From: Brachynemurus nebulosus
Taxonomy: Eukaryota > Arthropoda > Insecta > Neuroptera > Myrmeleontidae
Assembly: GCA_035578155.1 (NCBI GenBank)
Contig: JAPWDM010000005.1
Coordinates: forward strand, 25,542,877-25,606,876
Direction of reading: 5' to 3'
Length of the DNA: 64,000 nucleotides
The notes under the pieces are model-generated. The model saw nothing but the letters and a program-made list of their open reading frames with translations, made no database searches and had not been told where the DNA came from. Each line of letters opens with the position of its first letter. Within the stretch, counting starts at the first letter, position 1. The position numbers were made by a program, and so were the translations under genes. Of this stretch, positions 36,049 through 47,715 are shown one piece after another.

Positions 36049-38870
36049 ATCACTATTTACCATTTCCATGTGAACGTTGTGGGTAATAAGTAGGTTCGGT
36101 GAAATGCAAATCTGACTCACGTACAAAGACTTTCATACAATATTGAAAATTAACACAATTAATGAAAAATTGGCCAATTTTTTTTTTAAGTACATTAAAT
36201 AAAATAACCTAATTAAAATATAAATCTGTGGAAAATTTTTCCTTCTAAATCTCGGTGATAAGGTGGAGGAAACGGTATTTTTTAGAATATCTTTCAACGT
36301 AAGTCTGAAAACTTAGTTTTGAAATCTGTAAACAAACCCTTGTTATTCTACTTTTAAATTTTAGTACTGAATTTTGGACCCCTTTCGGTATAAAAATACA
36401 AAATATTTAAATTTTTTCACCTGGAAATAGCAGTGTACTAAATTTACGAAGTCTTACCATGAGGTTCTCTTTTATCCTTTGAGTCGCAACCCTAAAACAT
36501 CAATGAATCCTAAGAAAACTTTTATCTAAAAATGTAAATTTTTAAATAAAAATAATTTATTTACTTTTAAATTCCACTTTATTTAATACTCATTAGTCAT
36601 TACCTATTAATATGTTGATTCCATTTTATAAGAAATTTCTAGAATATTCCCATCCCCAAACAAAAGCAATATTATTTATTGATACCGTCGACCCATTAAA
36701 TTAAGTATTTTATCATATTTATAAACAAAAAAGCTTTCCGCTTCTACAACGGAAGCTTTTGAATATTAATACTTAATTATGAACTACGTAATATCAATAA
36801 ATTTATTTATATAACAGTTAATTATATAAAATACAAATTACAGGTGCATTATAAAATGCACTTAATAAAGTAATAAATAGTTTAGATAATATTATGTATG
36901 TTATTGGTGAATCGCAACTGCATCTGTGTATTTATTTAGAATAAAAACGTAAAACGAAGCTTATTACCATGTAAAATTATAATATTGGTGTAATTTAAAA
37001 GACAATTAAATGACTCTGGATTTAATAACATATTTTTGAAAGAAGTCCAAGTCAAGAAATCATTATTTAAGGCAATTAAAGAACAAATCAATTTAAAAAA
37101 AAATGTTTATTTTAAAAATTATATATTTTTAAATCGTAATAGACACTAATTTATGTCAGTCAAAAATAATTCAGACGGTATTTTTCGAATTTTAACACCA
37201 AATAATTATGTATATACTAATCTAATAATAAAACAGAAGGAATATTTTTTGGACGTGGTCAAGTTGTCTTCCATTTACCTGTATATTACCAAAAAGATTA
37301 GCACTGAATTCATTTAAACGGTGAAAAACTGTGCAATTTGAAGAAAATCGCATCCTTATCAAGCGCGGATACTATATAACTTCCCTAAACGGAGATAAAT
37401 TCAAATTTTATCAGGATTTATTTTATAATGTCATCAAGCTCACTCAAAATTTCCAGTATCTTAAAAACTGTATAAGAAATGATAAAACTGAAAGCGAATT
37501 ATAAAAGTTTTCAAATTCGCTCTTTGTATTTTTACCAAAATTAAACATGGAAATCATTTCGACCTCTAGGAAAAAGTTTCTATACAATGAAGCGTAATTC
37601 CACAAAGAAATTTCCTCATTTTGGCAGCAAAAATGAAAAGTTTACATTCAAGTTACCCTCATTCAAATTATTCCCATAAAGACTAATTTGGTGAATTTGT
37701 TATTAATTTAATGACGTCATCAGGTTTACTAAAATTTTTCAAGGCACGTAAATGAAATAAATAGAATGGTGAAACTGGAAACGAATCACAGGTTTTCGAA
37801 GTCATACTTTTCATTTTCATCGAAATTTAATATATAGACTCATACTAGAAATACTGGTTTTAATGTAAGAGCTAAATTTAAGAGCTGATCCAAGGCCGGC
37901 GAGAACCGGTTCTCTAAAAATACAGTTGGTGGGCAAAGAAAACGTTTGCCTAACAGAGGCTCCGGTCCCTTTTTTAGGGACACAACCACTCGACTCTTTC
38001 CATGTATTTAATATTTTTTGTTTTCATTGCTGTTTTAAAATTTTGCAAATTTATCCAAAACGAAATTTTTAAAAAAAATATGTTTTATTTAAATAATATT
38101 GAAGAAATTTATTCATTTTGAATGTTTTTGAATGCAGTAATGAAACAATAAGTCGCAATATTGATAACAGATGTTTTTAATTTTTAAAATGAGTTTTTTT
38201 GTTTCCATGCAATCAAGAACGTTTCACATCAAAACAGACAGACATACACGCACGTCTGTGTGTAAGTAAGAACATACATAGTACATGATGCTGTGCGCTG
38301 GAGCTCTGCTGCTCTGAACTGGGAACAGAACCTGTCGTTTAGTAAACCCATATGGTATATGTTTCGCTGTATTTTGTAGGCGGATTACAACAAACTATAC
38401 TTAATATTCTCTATTATTATCCGACCAAACTGATGTTTAGATTCATATGTGTACAACTGTACTACAATATAAGATTAATATCGCTATAATTGTAATTATA
38501 TAATTTTTCCGCTAAACTTGAGATAAGAGTTCATAAAACTGTGTAGGTGTCAGAATACTGTATCTCTGAAAAAAAAAGTGTTTATTTTTGGTGTTTGTCA
38601 TATAAATTGCAAAATTATCACGCAGTGTCGAACCGAGCGAGTGAAAGTATCAATAATTTTCAGTGTTAAAATGTCAACCAATGTCAAGTTTAATTGTTGA
38701 TAACTGGAAATTAATTAAATATTATTTTCAACATTGACGATAATTTAATAAAAATTAAAATCTACGCGGATATTGCCATGTATTTTGATATTTTGTATCC
38801 TGATTTAGCATTTCAAGAAAACCTAAATTAGAAAATGTAAAAATGCTTTAAGTAAATAAATTATAATATT
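36049..38870. other. Gene-less AT-rich stretch
   Basis: No supported gene is seen. A short hairpin (AAAGCTTTCCG/CGGAAGCTTTT) sits at about 36,730-36,762. A dispersed repeat with GATGACGTCATC-like and GAATGGTGAAACTGGAAACGA motifs lies near 37,710-37,850 and is related, inverted, to 13.04-13.17 kb. A more GC-rich patch at 37,885-38,000 contains small inverted repeats. Confidence 0.4.
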
Positions 38871-38877
38871 ACGATTA

Positions 38878-38981
38878 AAAATCACAAAGTGATTGAAAAA
38901 ATTATCCGGATCGACCGAGAATCGAACCCAGGATCTCCCGGTAATTAGCCAGGTGTCTTCACCATTGGACCAACGATCCTG
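38878..38981 (-). mobile_element. tRNA-derived SINE, copy 1
   Basis: On minus, positions 38,979-38,908 fold like a tRNA: an acceptor stem starting GGATCG pairs with CGATCC, an A-box-like TGGTCCAATGG and B-box GGTTCGATTC are present, and the anticodon stem CCTGG/CCGGG has loop CTAATTA. A 30-nt tail follows (ATAATTTTTTCAATCACTTTG...). Copy 2 at 39,238-39,340 shares both the tRNA part and the tail, so this is a SINE rather than an isolated tRNA gene. Promoter boxes suggest polymerase III origin. Confidence 0.75.
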
Positions 38982-39237
38982 TGTTCGACAGCCACCCGAG
39001 CCAGACAATCATTCAACCACTTATGTGTATTGGTACTCTCCTCTAATGCGAGAAACAGTTATAATTTTTCAATTTCAAATATTATCGAGTGCTTGTGAAA
39101 CATTACTACGTATGACAAACTTTTGTTTGCATTTAAACACGCGCAGTATTTATATGTTCACTTATCGTTCAGCTAAACTGAAACGTTAAGCACTCGATTT
39201 CTTCGATTAGTATGACCAAAATCTAAATGTAAATTAA

Positions 39238-39340
39238 AAATCACAAAGTGATTGAAAAGATTATCCGGATCGGCCGGGACTCGAACCCAGGATCTCCCGG
39301 TAATTAGCCAGGTGTCTTCGCCATTGGACCAACGATCCTG
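39238..39340 (-). mobile_element. tRNA-derived SINE, copy 2
   Basis: Same orientation and structure as copy 1, about 360 bp away. The tRNA-like part is 39,338-39,267 on minus with B-box GGTTCGAGTCC and the same CTAATTA loop. The same tail ends CAATCACTTTGTGATTTTT. The two copies differ at only a few positions (for example GGCGAAG against GGTGAAG and GTCCCGG against TTCTCGG). The acceptor stem has one mismatch (position 7), which argues against a working tRNA. Confidence 0.75.
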
Positions 39341-39412
39341 TACTCTATTCTAAAAATTTCACAATTCTAGATGAATATAGAAATAGTTTCTTCAAAATGA
39401 CAGCTACAGAGG

Positions 39413-39582
39413 CATAGGCGGATCCAGGGGGGGGGGTGCTGGAGACCTCCACCCCACCCCTTTGGCGTACAATAGGTAACTTTTCTTAGTTAAACATACA
39501 ATTCCTAACACACAATTCCCCAAAATTACTCCTGGAATTAGAGGCAGCCCCCCTCCTTTTCAACTGGCTGGATCCGCCCTTG
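39413..39582. mobile_element. Small hAT-like element (170 bp)
   Basis: The termini are CATAGGCGGATCCAG and, inverted, CAAGGGCGGATCCAG. The 8-bp flanks TACAGAGG (39,405-39,412) and TATAGACG (39,583-39,590) agree at six of eight positions. Poly-G/poly-C subterminal tracts (nine or more G, CCCCCC) are present. No coding capacity. Confidence 0.65.
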
Positions 39583-39590
39583 TATAGACG

Positions 39591-40085
39591 TACAGTTTTC
39601 AAATCCTTATTCCATATTATATTGTAATGTAATGTGAAAATTGAGGTAAAGTAATTTTTGTAACAGGACCTTCGCTATATTATGCAGGGGTATTTAATCA
39701 TTCAAAATCATATGGTATGAATCTTTCTTCTAATTTGCAGAGCTTCCAAAATATTAAGTTTATGGCCTTATATAGCCAAATGTGGGAAATTTTAGTTTAA
39801 ATTTGATTTACTTACTGGAATTTTATTTACAAATATTACACAGAATCCTAATTTTTTTAGAATCAAATATGACCTATGTTAATCTGAAAGAACTTTCTAA
39901 TGGCGAAAGAATTTTTGAAATTGATCCAGTATTTTTTGAGTTTATCGGTTACATACAAACAAACACATTATTTTTTTATAGTATTCGTAATTTCGTGTAT
40001 ACTTGTTTTACACAAAAATACTCAAAAATACATTCATCTTTCCCAATGACAGTCAGTATATTTTACCCAAAAAAATATGAATTAG
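39591..40085. other. Stretch with an unrecognised open frame
   Basis: An open frame on plus (39,782-40,150) reads YVNLKELSNGERIFEIDPVF in its middle. It is not recognisable, has AT-driven composition, and runs into the foldback element at 40,089, so I do not call it a gene. Nothing else is evident. Confidence 0.3.
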
Positions 40086-40088
40086 TAA

Positions 40089-40295
40089 GGCCTAGCACAC
40101 ACGAGCGGTTTTTTCACCGCCCAACCGCTGCGGTTATTTCACCGCTTTGATAAAACACATTATTTTATATGAATGTAGACGCCGGCAGTTCAACCGCTCG
40201 TGCGTCTACGTTCATGTAAAGTAATGTGTTCTATCAAAGCGGTGAAATAACCGCAGCGGTTGGGCGGTGAAAAAACCGCTCGTGTGTGCTAGGTC
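40089..40295. mobile_element. Near-perfect foldback element (207 bp), GGCCTAGCACACACGAGCGG ends
   Basis: Arms of about 95 bp are almost identical inverted copies (GGCCTAGCACACAC... and GACCTAGCACACAC... inverted) and contain repeated ACCGC/GCGGT motifs. The unit is flanked by the trinucleotide TAA (40,086-88 and 40,296-98), which would fit a PIF/Harbinger-type 3-bp duplication. It is clearly more GC-rich than its surroundings. No open frame. Confidence 0.78.
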
Positions 40296-40298
40296 TAA

Positions 40299-41376
40299 AA
40301 TAGAATCATTAAAAGAACATTTAATTTTTAAATTAAGTCGTTAATCACTTCCAGAAAGTCTAACAAAAAACATGTGAACTTGATTTTTGAAAAATGAATT
40401 GTTAAAATTATTTATTAATTTTTAAAATTTTCAAAAAAGAATATTTTATACAAATATATTTCAATTTGGACACAAAAACACAATAAACAAAACAAATACA
40501 ACAGAAATAGTAACATTTTGTCCATTTACAAATAAATAATAAACAAATATAAATTTTAATAAGTAGTTATTTGGAAGAATCTCTTTCTTTAATAATATCT
40601 TGTTTTCCAGTTAATTATAATCTTTCTTCTCCAAATGCAGCGCCGCCTTTCACTTTCAACTTACAATGAGGTGTGTCATAACTTCTTGTTCTAATCTTCT
40701 AATTATTATTTAATACATCGGTCAGATAATTGGAGAGAAATTACGTTAACACAAATCCGGACAAAATCAATTTAAATATCTCCGGATATATCACAAAATT
40801 TATAATAATAATTCACATTATTTTGACGGAATTGTCGCAGAAAGTGAGGAAATTGAAACAATGAATAATATTTTTTGAGTATTTGAAAATTAGAAATTTC
40901 AATTTGTATTTAGTTCAGTTGTTCTCATTGTTACTAATCTGAATTCTTAAAAATCGATTGTTTTTATTCGAAAATAAAATTTAATGGTTTTTCACCGGAA
41001 ATAGGTGAGGTTAAAGTGAATACAATTAGTAATTATTAATTTTCATTCTTAATTACATGTTAAAATTAAATGATGAAGAAAGATTTCTGCAGGCAAAAAT
41101 TTTAAATCATTAGAACTTTCTTAGATTTATTGAAACAGACAGTTTAATTATTTTTATTCAATAACGATGGAAAAAATATTAATAATTGTTTGATTTATGA
41201 CGTACACCTACTCAGAACATCTTCAAACATGCAATAAACGTTTAAAAATTTTTTATATCCTAGTCCCTCAATTGAATCTCCTAGCCATCAAGAATGTTCA
41301 TATGTTCTTGAAAATTTTGAATTCTCTTCTTTTTATTTATTTTTTGCTAGGGCTAGCAACTTATAGCAGTGGAAAG
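40299..41376. other. Gene-less AT-rich stretch
   Basis: No gene or delimited element is visible; only very AT-rich DNA with a short open frame (41,197-41,379) that is not recognisable. Confidence 0.4.
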
Positions 41377-41975
41377 TAGTCTTGCAACGAATACCCTATT
41401 CGGCCGTTGGCCAAGTACCGAATATTTGCCTAGCACCCTTACCGAATAATCGAATATTCGGCGAATACTACTCGGTATTTTGTATTTTTTTGTGACAAAA
41501 AAGAACTGGGACTTAATTTTTCCTTTTCAAAATTTTGGTCAACTGTTTTTTTTTTTTTTTGTACAAAACCAAAGTAAAGTATGATACAAATTACAAATAC
41601 ATATAAAACGATTAGATAATATATTTTAAAAAATATGAGCTATCAATTTTAAAATATTCTTTTAATTATTTTAAATTTAATAACGAATTGCAACAGTTAA
41701 CGGTTATTTTAATTACTTGAAATTTGAAAATGTTTAGCTATGTACTTATACTAAACAGTACGCATATCATGGCTATGTAGCTGAATGTGTGTGGCTGTGC
41801 AGACATAATATGTATATTCATGAGGATTTGTAGTTATAACGTAATAATAGAAAATGTTATTTCAAGTATATATACCTAATTTAGGAATATTCTTTGAAAT
41901 AAATGAATCAGATTCCGTTTTTTTCAACTATTCGGTAGTCGGCCAAATAATTGCCGAATATTCGTTACAAGCCTA
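41377..41975. mobile_element. hAT-like element with GAATATTCGGC-type ends (599 bp)
   Basis: The left end TAGTCTTGCAACGAATACCC and the inverted right end TAGGCTTGTAACGAATATTC correspond, followed inward by TATTCGGC/GCCGAATA motifs repeated several times near both ends. Flanking 8-mers do not match, so the target duplication is lost or the borders are slightly off. No transposase remnant was recognised. Confidence 0.6.
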
Positions 41976-44641
41976 GGCCTAGTGAAAAAAAAAAACATAT
42001 GCAACACTAGGAATGACTAAGATTGACGTATTTAATCCTGGAAATATAACGTTCAATGTTTTAGCTCAAAAAAAAACAAAAAAGTTATGACAATAAATTA
42101 GAGTGCGAGTGAATACAACGAATATACGCGTATTTTAAATATTTCGTCTACACAATAAGTACTTTTCATACACATATGCAACCAGCATCCGGTTATTGTA
42201 GATCCGTAATAAAATAACGAATATTACAAAAAATATATACATGTGCACTTAATAATAATAAGAATTAATATTTTTGTATTTTAACGTCGTCAAAATATCA
42301 AATCCAATCAAAAATGATAGACATTTTGACTCGTTTTTGTTTTGACTGTAGATTATTTTTGCTTTCAACTATACAGGGTGTTCCAGCCAATGACAATCTG
42401 ATTGTTATTTTTAGAATTACGTGACTTACACCTCATATGTGATCTTATACATGCATATATTAGTTTTTCTTAACGAAAGGGGTGTATTTTTATTACCCAA
42501 ACAAATAGACATTTTTTTTTTATAGATAGGATGAGACGCATGCCGCGAGTGTCAAACGTGGCCCGCTCTTGTAAACAGAACGGAAAGGGATGAGTAAAAG
42601 GTTAAATTTATTAACATTTTATGCGTTTGTTATGAATACAATTTGTCATATTTCCTGTTCATCTAAACTCGTGTTAGAAAACATTATTACGACCGTGTTG
42701 ACATGTAATACACAATTTAGTAATTGGAGTAAAAATACACAATTTTTTTATTAGGTTTTATATGGTGACTTCCGTTTTTCTCCATACAAAATTTTTGTTT
42801 AATGTTATATAAAATGATGATAAAATGTAAATAATAGCTATGTTCCAGCGACATAATTCGGAACGGTTCTGATACGATGCGCATGCTTCGTAGTTAAAAA
42901 GCGTTCCAGCAGACAAAATTCCGAATTGAACGTTCGTAATTCTGTGTTCCAGCAAAACAAGTTTTTAAATCAGAACTATTCTGATACAGTTTTATCAGTT
43001 CTTGGACTGAATCAGGTATTCCAGTTCTGAACATGCGCATTGGTTTGTACCGTTTGTACAGTTGTTAAATTCTATTTCTATTCGTCTTTTAAAATTGTAT
43101 CAAGTTAACACTCTTTCTACTAACAATACGCAAAATTCGAAAAAAGTCAGTGATGCATTCAATGCATGCAATGGTGCAACTGTCGAAATTTCATTGTTTC
43201 AATCGAGAAAATTCTGTTGCTCACTGTAAAAAAGATACAAAAACTAACCAAAAAAAGAAAAATATCGTTATTTTTAGAGAATTTTGCAGTAACTATTTAA
43301 GCAAAGAAAACTATTTAAACAATAAAAAAAAATTTCCTGATTCTTACGAATTGAAGCGACAGTTTTTCATCATCAAGCACAAGCAACATCTTCACTAAAG
43401 TTCAGTTAACAGTGTTAAAATTCGAACAAAGTCAGTAGTGTATTCAATGCATGCAGACGACTGTCGAAATTTCATTGATTTAAACGAGAAAATTCAATTG
43501 CTTACTACAAAAAAGACACAATAACTAATAATAAAACATCGTTATTTTTGGAGAATTTTGCACGATTTGCATCTTAAACTAGTTTATTTACATCTTTTGT
43601 TCAAATTTTATTTATTTTTAAACACTGAAAAGAATTAAGAAAAGTAATTAAGCAGTAAAGTAAATTTCCTGATTTGTAATAATGGAAGCGACGGTTTTTT
43701 TCTTTTTTTTATTTCCTATTTTTATCTTCCAATTACCCTACCAAGTAAATCAAAAAGGAAATTCAATTTCTCTTTGGATAACCTAGAAAACTTTATTTTT
43801 ACTTTATTTGAAATTAACATAAAAGAAATTGTTTCTAGTCGACAATACAGATCAATATACTTACTCAAAACTCAAACGAAATTCTTCTTAACAATAAATA
43901 TTTGGAATGAAGCATTTTTTTATTATGATAAAATTCTATATTGCATTGTTTAAGATGCATTTAACTTTCAAAAAGTAAAAATACATAATAACATATTTGA
44001 GTTATATCTTGTTGCATACAAATTATAGCCTTAAAGGCAATTATTTCACAAAAATATGATTATTTAATAAAATATAAAAAAAGAAAGAAAATACATAAAT
44101 ACAAAAACCCCGCACATATTTTGTAAATTTAAAAATTTATTTTTTACCGTTACACGTATCGCTTTATTTGGTGATTTTTATTAGTATTTTTTTTAAACAA
44201 AATTTGAATCTACACACAACGCAAATGAATTTAAAGAGGAAACGTTAAAATGTAATCGGCAATCGATTGCATCCGGATAGGAATTCTTTGTATTAAAATA
44301 TCTTTTTAGGCGATTTCATAATTTTTAACGAAATATTTTTGCTTCATCACTTATCCTCAGTTCAGTTTTGAAAAATTTCCACACAATCTCAGTTCCTGAG
44401 TGTTGCAAAACACCAGTGGGTATTGTTTATTTCAACAAGACTTGAATACTCAAAAATATATACCTTTCTGAGTGGGTGAGTTCATTTCCTAAAATAGGTG
44501 CGACTGGAAGTAGTAGGATTAACTAAAGAAAGAAGTTCTAGACTTCAGAAAAATACTCTTATGCCTCTAGTTGCCAATTCTGGAAATTTACAAAAGGACA
44601 CCCTTATATTTTACTGGTAGAAACAATACTAGTAAGTAGAG
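41976..44641. other. Gene-less stretch with a direct duplication
   Basis: No supported gene is seen. An unpaired element-like motif TACAGGGTGTTCCAGCC occurs at 42,373. A direct duplication of about 290 bp occupies 43,131-43,700. The open frame at 43,150-43,398 lies within one copy and is disrupted in the other, so it is not called. Confidence 0.4.
43131..43700 (+). repeat. Direct duplication, unit of about 290 bp
   Basis: Copy 1 (about 43,131-43,390) and copy 2 (about 43,419-43,700) share CGAAATTTCATTG, AACGAGAAAATTC-like, ATCGTTATTTTTRGAGAATTTTGCA and AAATTTCCTGATT, in order, with indels. Both contain TTCAATGCATGCA. Function unknown. Confidence 0.6.
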
Positions 44642-45195
44642 TAGGGATGATCGATATTCATCGATGGTAGAAAAACATCGATGTTTAGGGGGAAAACATC
44701 GATGTTATGTCCTCGGTAACATCGACACATCGATGTTACGAGAGTAATATCGAAACATCGATATTACTCTAAGCTATCCAGTAGTTAAAATGTCCTGTAG
44801 CTGATTTAAAACAAGATCCATTACTTTTATGGCAAGTTCTAGGATCCACTTATCCAAACTTGAAAAAAATTGCCATTGTGTTTCGCAGCAACTTCAACAG
44901 CTTCAGAGAGACTTTTTTCAAAAGCTGGGCAGTATTTGTAGCAACAAAGGAACAGACTAAAAGGGAAACTTCTAACAAAGTGACTTTTTTTGCAAAGTGT
45001 ACCAAATAAATACTGGCAATGTTAATTTTTAATAAATAAAATAATAGATTATTATGATTGTTTATTTTGCTACATAGACGTCGATGTTTTCGAACATCGA
45101 TGTCTTTCTTTCGATATATATCGTATATCGATACTCTTGAATCGATGTTAACATCGATGTCAACATCGATGTTTTTCTAATATCGATCATCCCTA
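44642..45195 (+). mobile_element. hAT element with ATCGATGTT subterminal repeats (554 bp)
   Basis: The termini are TAGGGATGATCGATATTCATCG and, inverted, TAGGGATGATCGATATTAGAAA. A perfect 8-bp duplication AAGTAGAG lies at 44,634-44,641 and 45,196-45,203. Both subterminal regions carry many copies of ACATCGATGTT in either orientation, likely transposase-binding sites. The centre keeps part of a transposase C-terminus (separate entry). Confidence 0.9.
44802..45016 (+). pseudogene. hAT dimerisation-domain remnant (Ac/ZBED1-like)
   Basis: One frame reads LKQDPLLLWQVLGSTYPNLKKIA, then a second frame continues as ...QRDFFQKLGSICSNKGTD and, after a stop, a K-rich segment and VPNKYW. This matches the order of the C-terminal hAT dimerisation region (DPL.WW..., the SERLFSKAG block, the .KRN.L. 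block), with key positions mutated and at least two frame changes. Only about 70 codons survive between the terminal repeats. Confidence 0.65.
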
Positions 45196-45203
45196 AAGTA
45201 GAG

Positions 45204-46679
45204 ACTTCATTACATTCATAAATTATTATAGGCGATTCCTTGCAGTTTACTTTAAAAGTTGTGAGAATGAATTTTGTCCTCTGATAAGAAGATAGAAATA
45301 TTTCTAGATATAATTCATATCTTCCCATTCTTATCTACCGTTCTGCAACAAGAGCTACAGAAACTGCGCTGCCCTACCTGCGTTAACTGCGTCTCAATGT
45401 GCGCCCGGCCACACAGTTTGTTTCTTGTGCGTTCCTGCCTTGTCCTGCCCTGCTCTGCCCTGCCTTTACTGCGTGACGCAGCTCAATGTACGCCTGGCCT
45501 TAGCGTATCTTGTTTGTTTGTTGATGTTTGGAAATGGTGAAATCTTTTGTTGAATTTTCCTTAAATTACACAATACAATTGTTGATTAGTGTTCAAAAGA
45601 TTTTCAGTGGATTTCTTAAATACTTCGACATTAAAAATTTCCCCTCTTTTGCGCAGAAAATTACCATTCAATCTGCAATTCAGTATACTATCAGCGAATT
45701 TCTTGAAGTTTTTCAACACCTGTTAACAACATGTAAATCCATATATCTCTAAACCCATTTGGTTCATATCAATTGAGTGAGTCTGTGGCCTTGTTTATCT
45801 CTCATTTTTAATGAGGTTGATGGTGTTTTTCAATTTTTTTTTTTTTTTATCAAATTACATTCAGGTACTCAAGCATGACGAACAAAACTAAAACACCGGA
45901 TATAATACTCTTATCCACGTTAGTTATGTCCGTCCATATATGGAGGATTTACACGAGGGTAATTTTTTACTATACAACAAATATTTCCGTAAAATATAAA
46001 TAAAAACAAATAAGATACTCAAATATTGGATGCATATTACTTATAGAGAAAACAATTGACGAAAGGTGGATGCAATGCATGATGGAAGATCATTTAATAA
46101 CAATAATAAAAAATAATTCGTTAAATGTGTGCTAGACACGCATTAAATCAGGGTTCTTCAATGACTAGAGTTTTCCACAGCTTTATCATAAAATTAACTC
46201 GGGAATTCCCAGTGTCACCTCTAGGTGACAGTGATTTGTGATTTTTTTTACAGACAATATAGCAAATTTTAAAAATAAATGTGTTACGACTATAATGTTA
46301 ATACTTAGTAGTATTCATGGTTTTAATTTGGCAACACTGAAGTTATGTTAACGGTCAAATTAATTATGTTGTTTCAAACGATTTGCTGTTTTATTGTGCA
46401 TGAGTGTATCTTGTGGTATTTTCGCTGTTATAAAAATGTCTAAAAAGTAGGTACTGTTAATATTGTTATAACAAATTATTGTTTAAGAATCAAGCTTATA
46501 ATGAAAGTGATTTTTTGCCGGTAATTTCATACCGTTTTATCAGTTCATATTACAAATAACGACCCGTATGACCTATAATTGACACGCCATTTAAAAAAAA
46601 AAACTGAAAGTTTTTTTTTGCAATTATTTATTTTTTATATGTTAGTACCTAATGATAAATACCCCTGTCGCAGCATCCT
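45204..46679. other. Gene-less stretch with a GC-richer repeat patch
   Basis: At 45,365-45,500 a GC-richer patch has two direct copies of a motif (CTCAATGTGCGCCCGGCC and CTCAATGTACGCCTGGCC) around a CTGCCCTGCTCTGCCCTGCC tract. It is probably the eroded end of a foldback element with GGCC termini. Open frames at 45,274 and 45,528 are not recognisable. A motif GTGTGCTAGACACGCATT at about 46,135 resembles one at 24,227. Confidence 0.35.
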
Positions 46680-47055
46680 GCATAACATAGCGAATTTCCG
46701 TTTATAAAAATCCGTTTTTCTGTGATTTTTCACCCTTTTAAGTGATTTTTCCTTCTCTTTCTAATGGTGTAAATAAATGTCAAAAAAAAATTTTAACTTT
46801 AGAAAATTTTGGCAAAAAACTAATTTTTTTCACGAAAAATGGTCAAAAAAACCATGTTCTAGGCATCCGACATGGCTGGCTAACGAATTTGTCCAACGGT
46901 GTGGGACTAAATATAAATTTAATACATAAATTTTAGTGAATATTATTTTTGGTTTCTAGGGACCCCAAAACAAATTTCTATTATAGTCTCGGAGATTTAT
47001 TTCGGAGCTCTAAAAAATAGAACTTTCTTCGGAACCCTAAAAAACGGCATGTAAG
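46664..47055. repeat. Dispersed repeat, copy A (CCTGTCGCAGCATCCTGCAT family)
   Basis: Starts CCCCTGTCGCAGCATCCTGC and contains AACATAGCGAATTTCC, a GGCATCCGACATG motif, GTGAATATTATTTTYGG and GGAACCCTAAAAAACGGC. Copy B follows at 47,162-47,715 and a third at 58,080-58,415. The ordered motif set defines the family; its class is not known to me. Confidence 0.65.
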
Positions 47056-47161
47056 TAACATACAAACATATACATATGTATGACGTATATGACTTATATA
47101 CAATCTATATATCTTCCTGTACCACAAACACATTCTTTCATATAATTATGCATATAGGTAT

Positions 47162-47715
<554 letters not shown>

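Noticed and set aside
38908..39338. Two tRNA genes (anticodon AAT, isoleucine) on minus
   Set aside because: The cloverleaf is only approximate (acceptor mismatch at position 7), and both copies share an unrelated tail, which fits a SINE better than functional tRNA genes.
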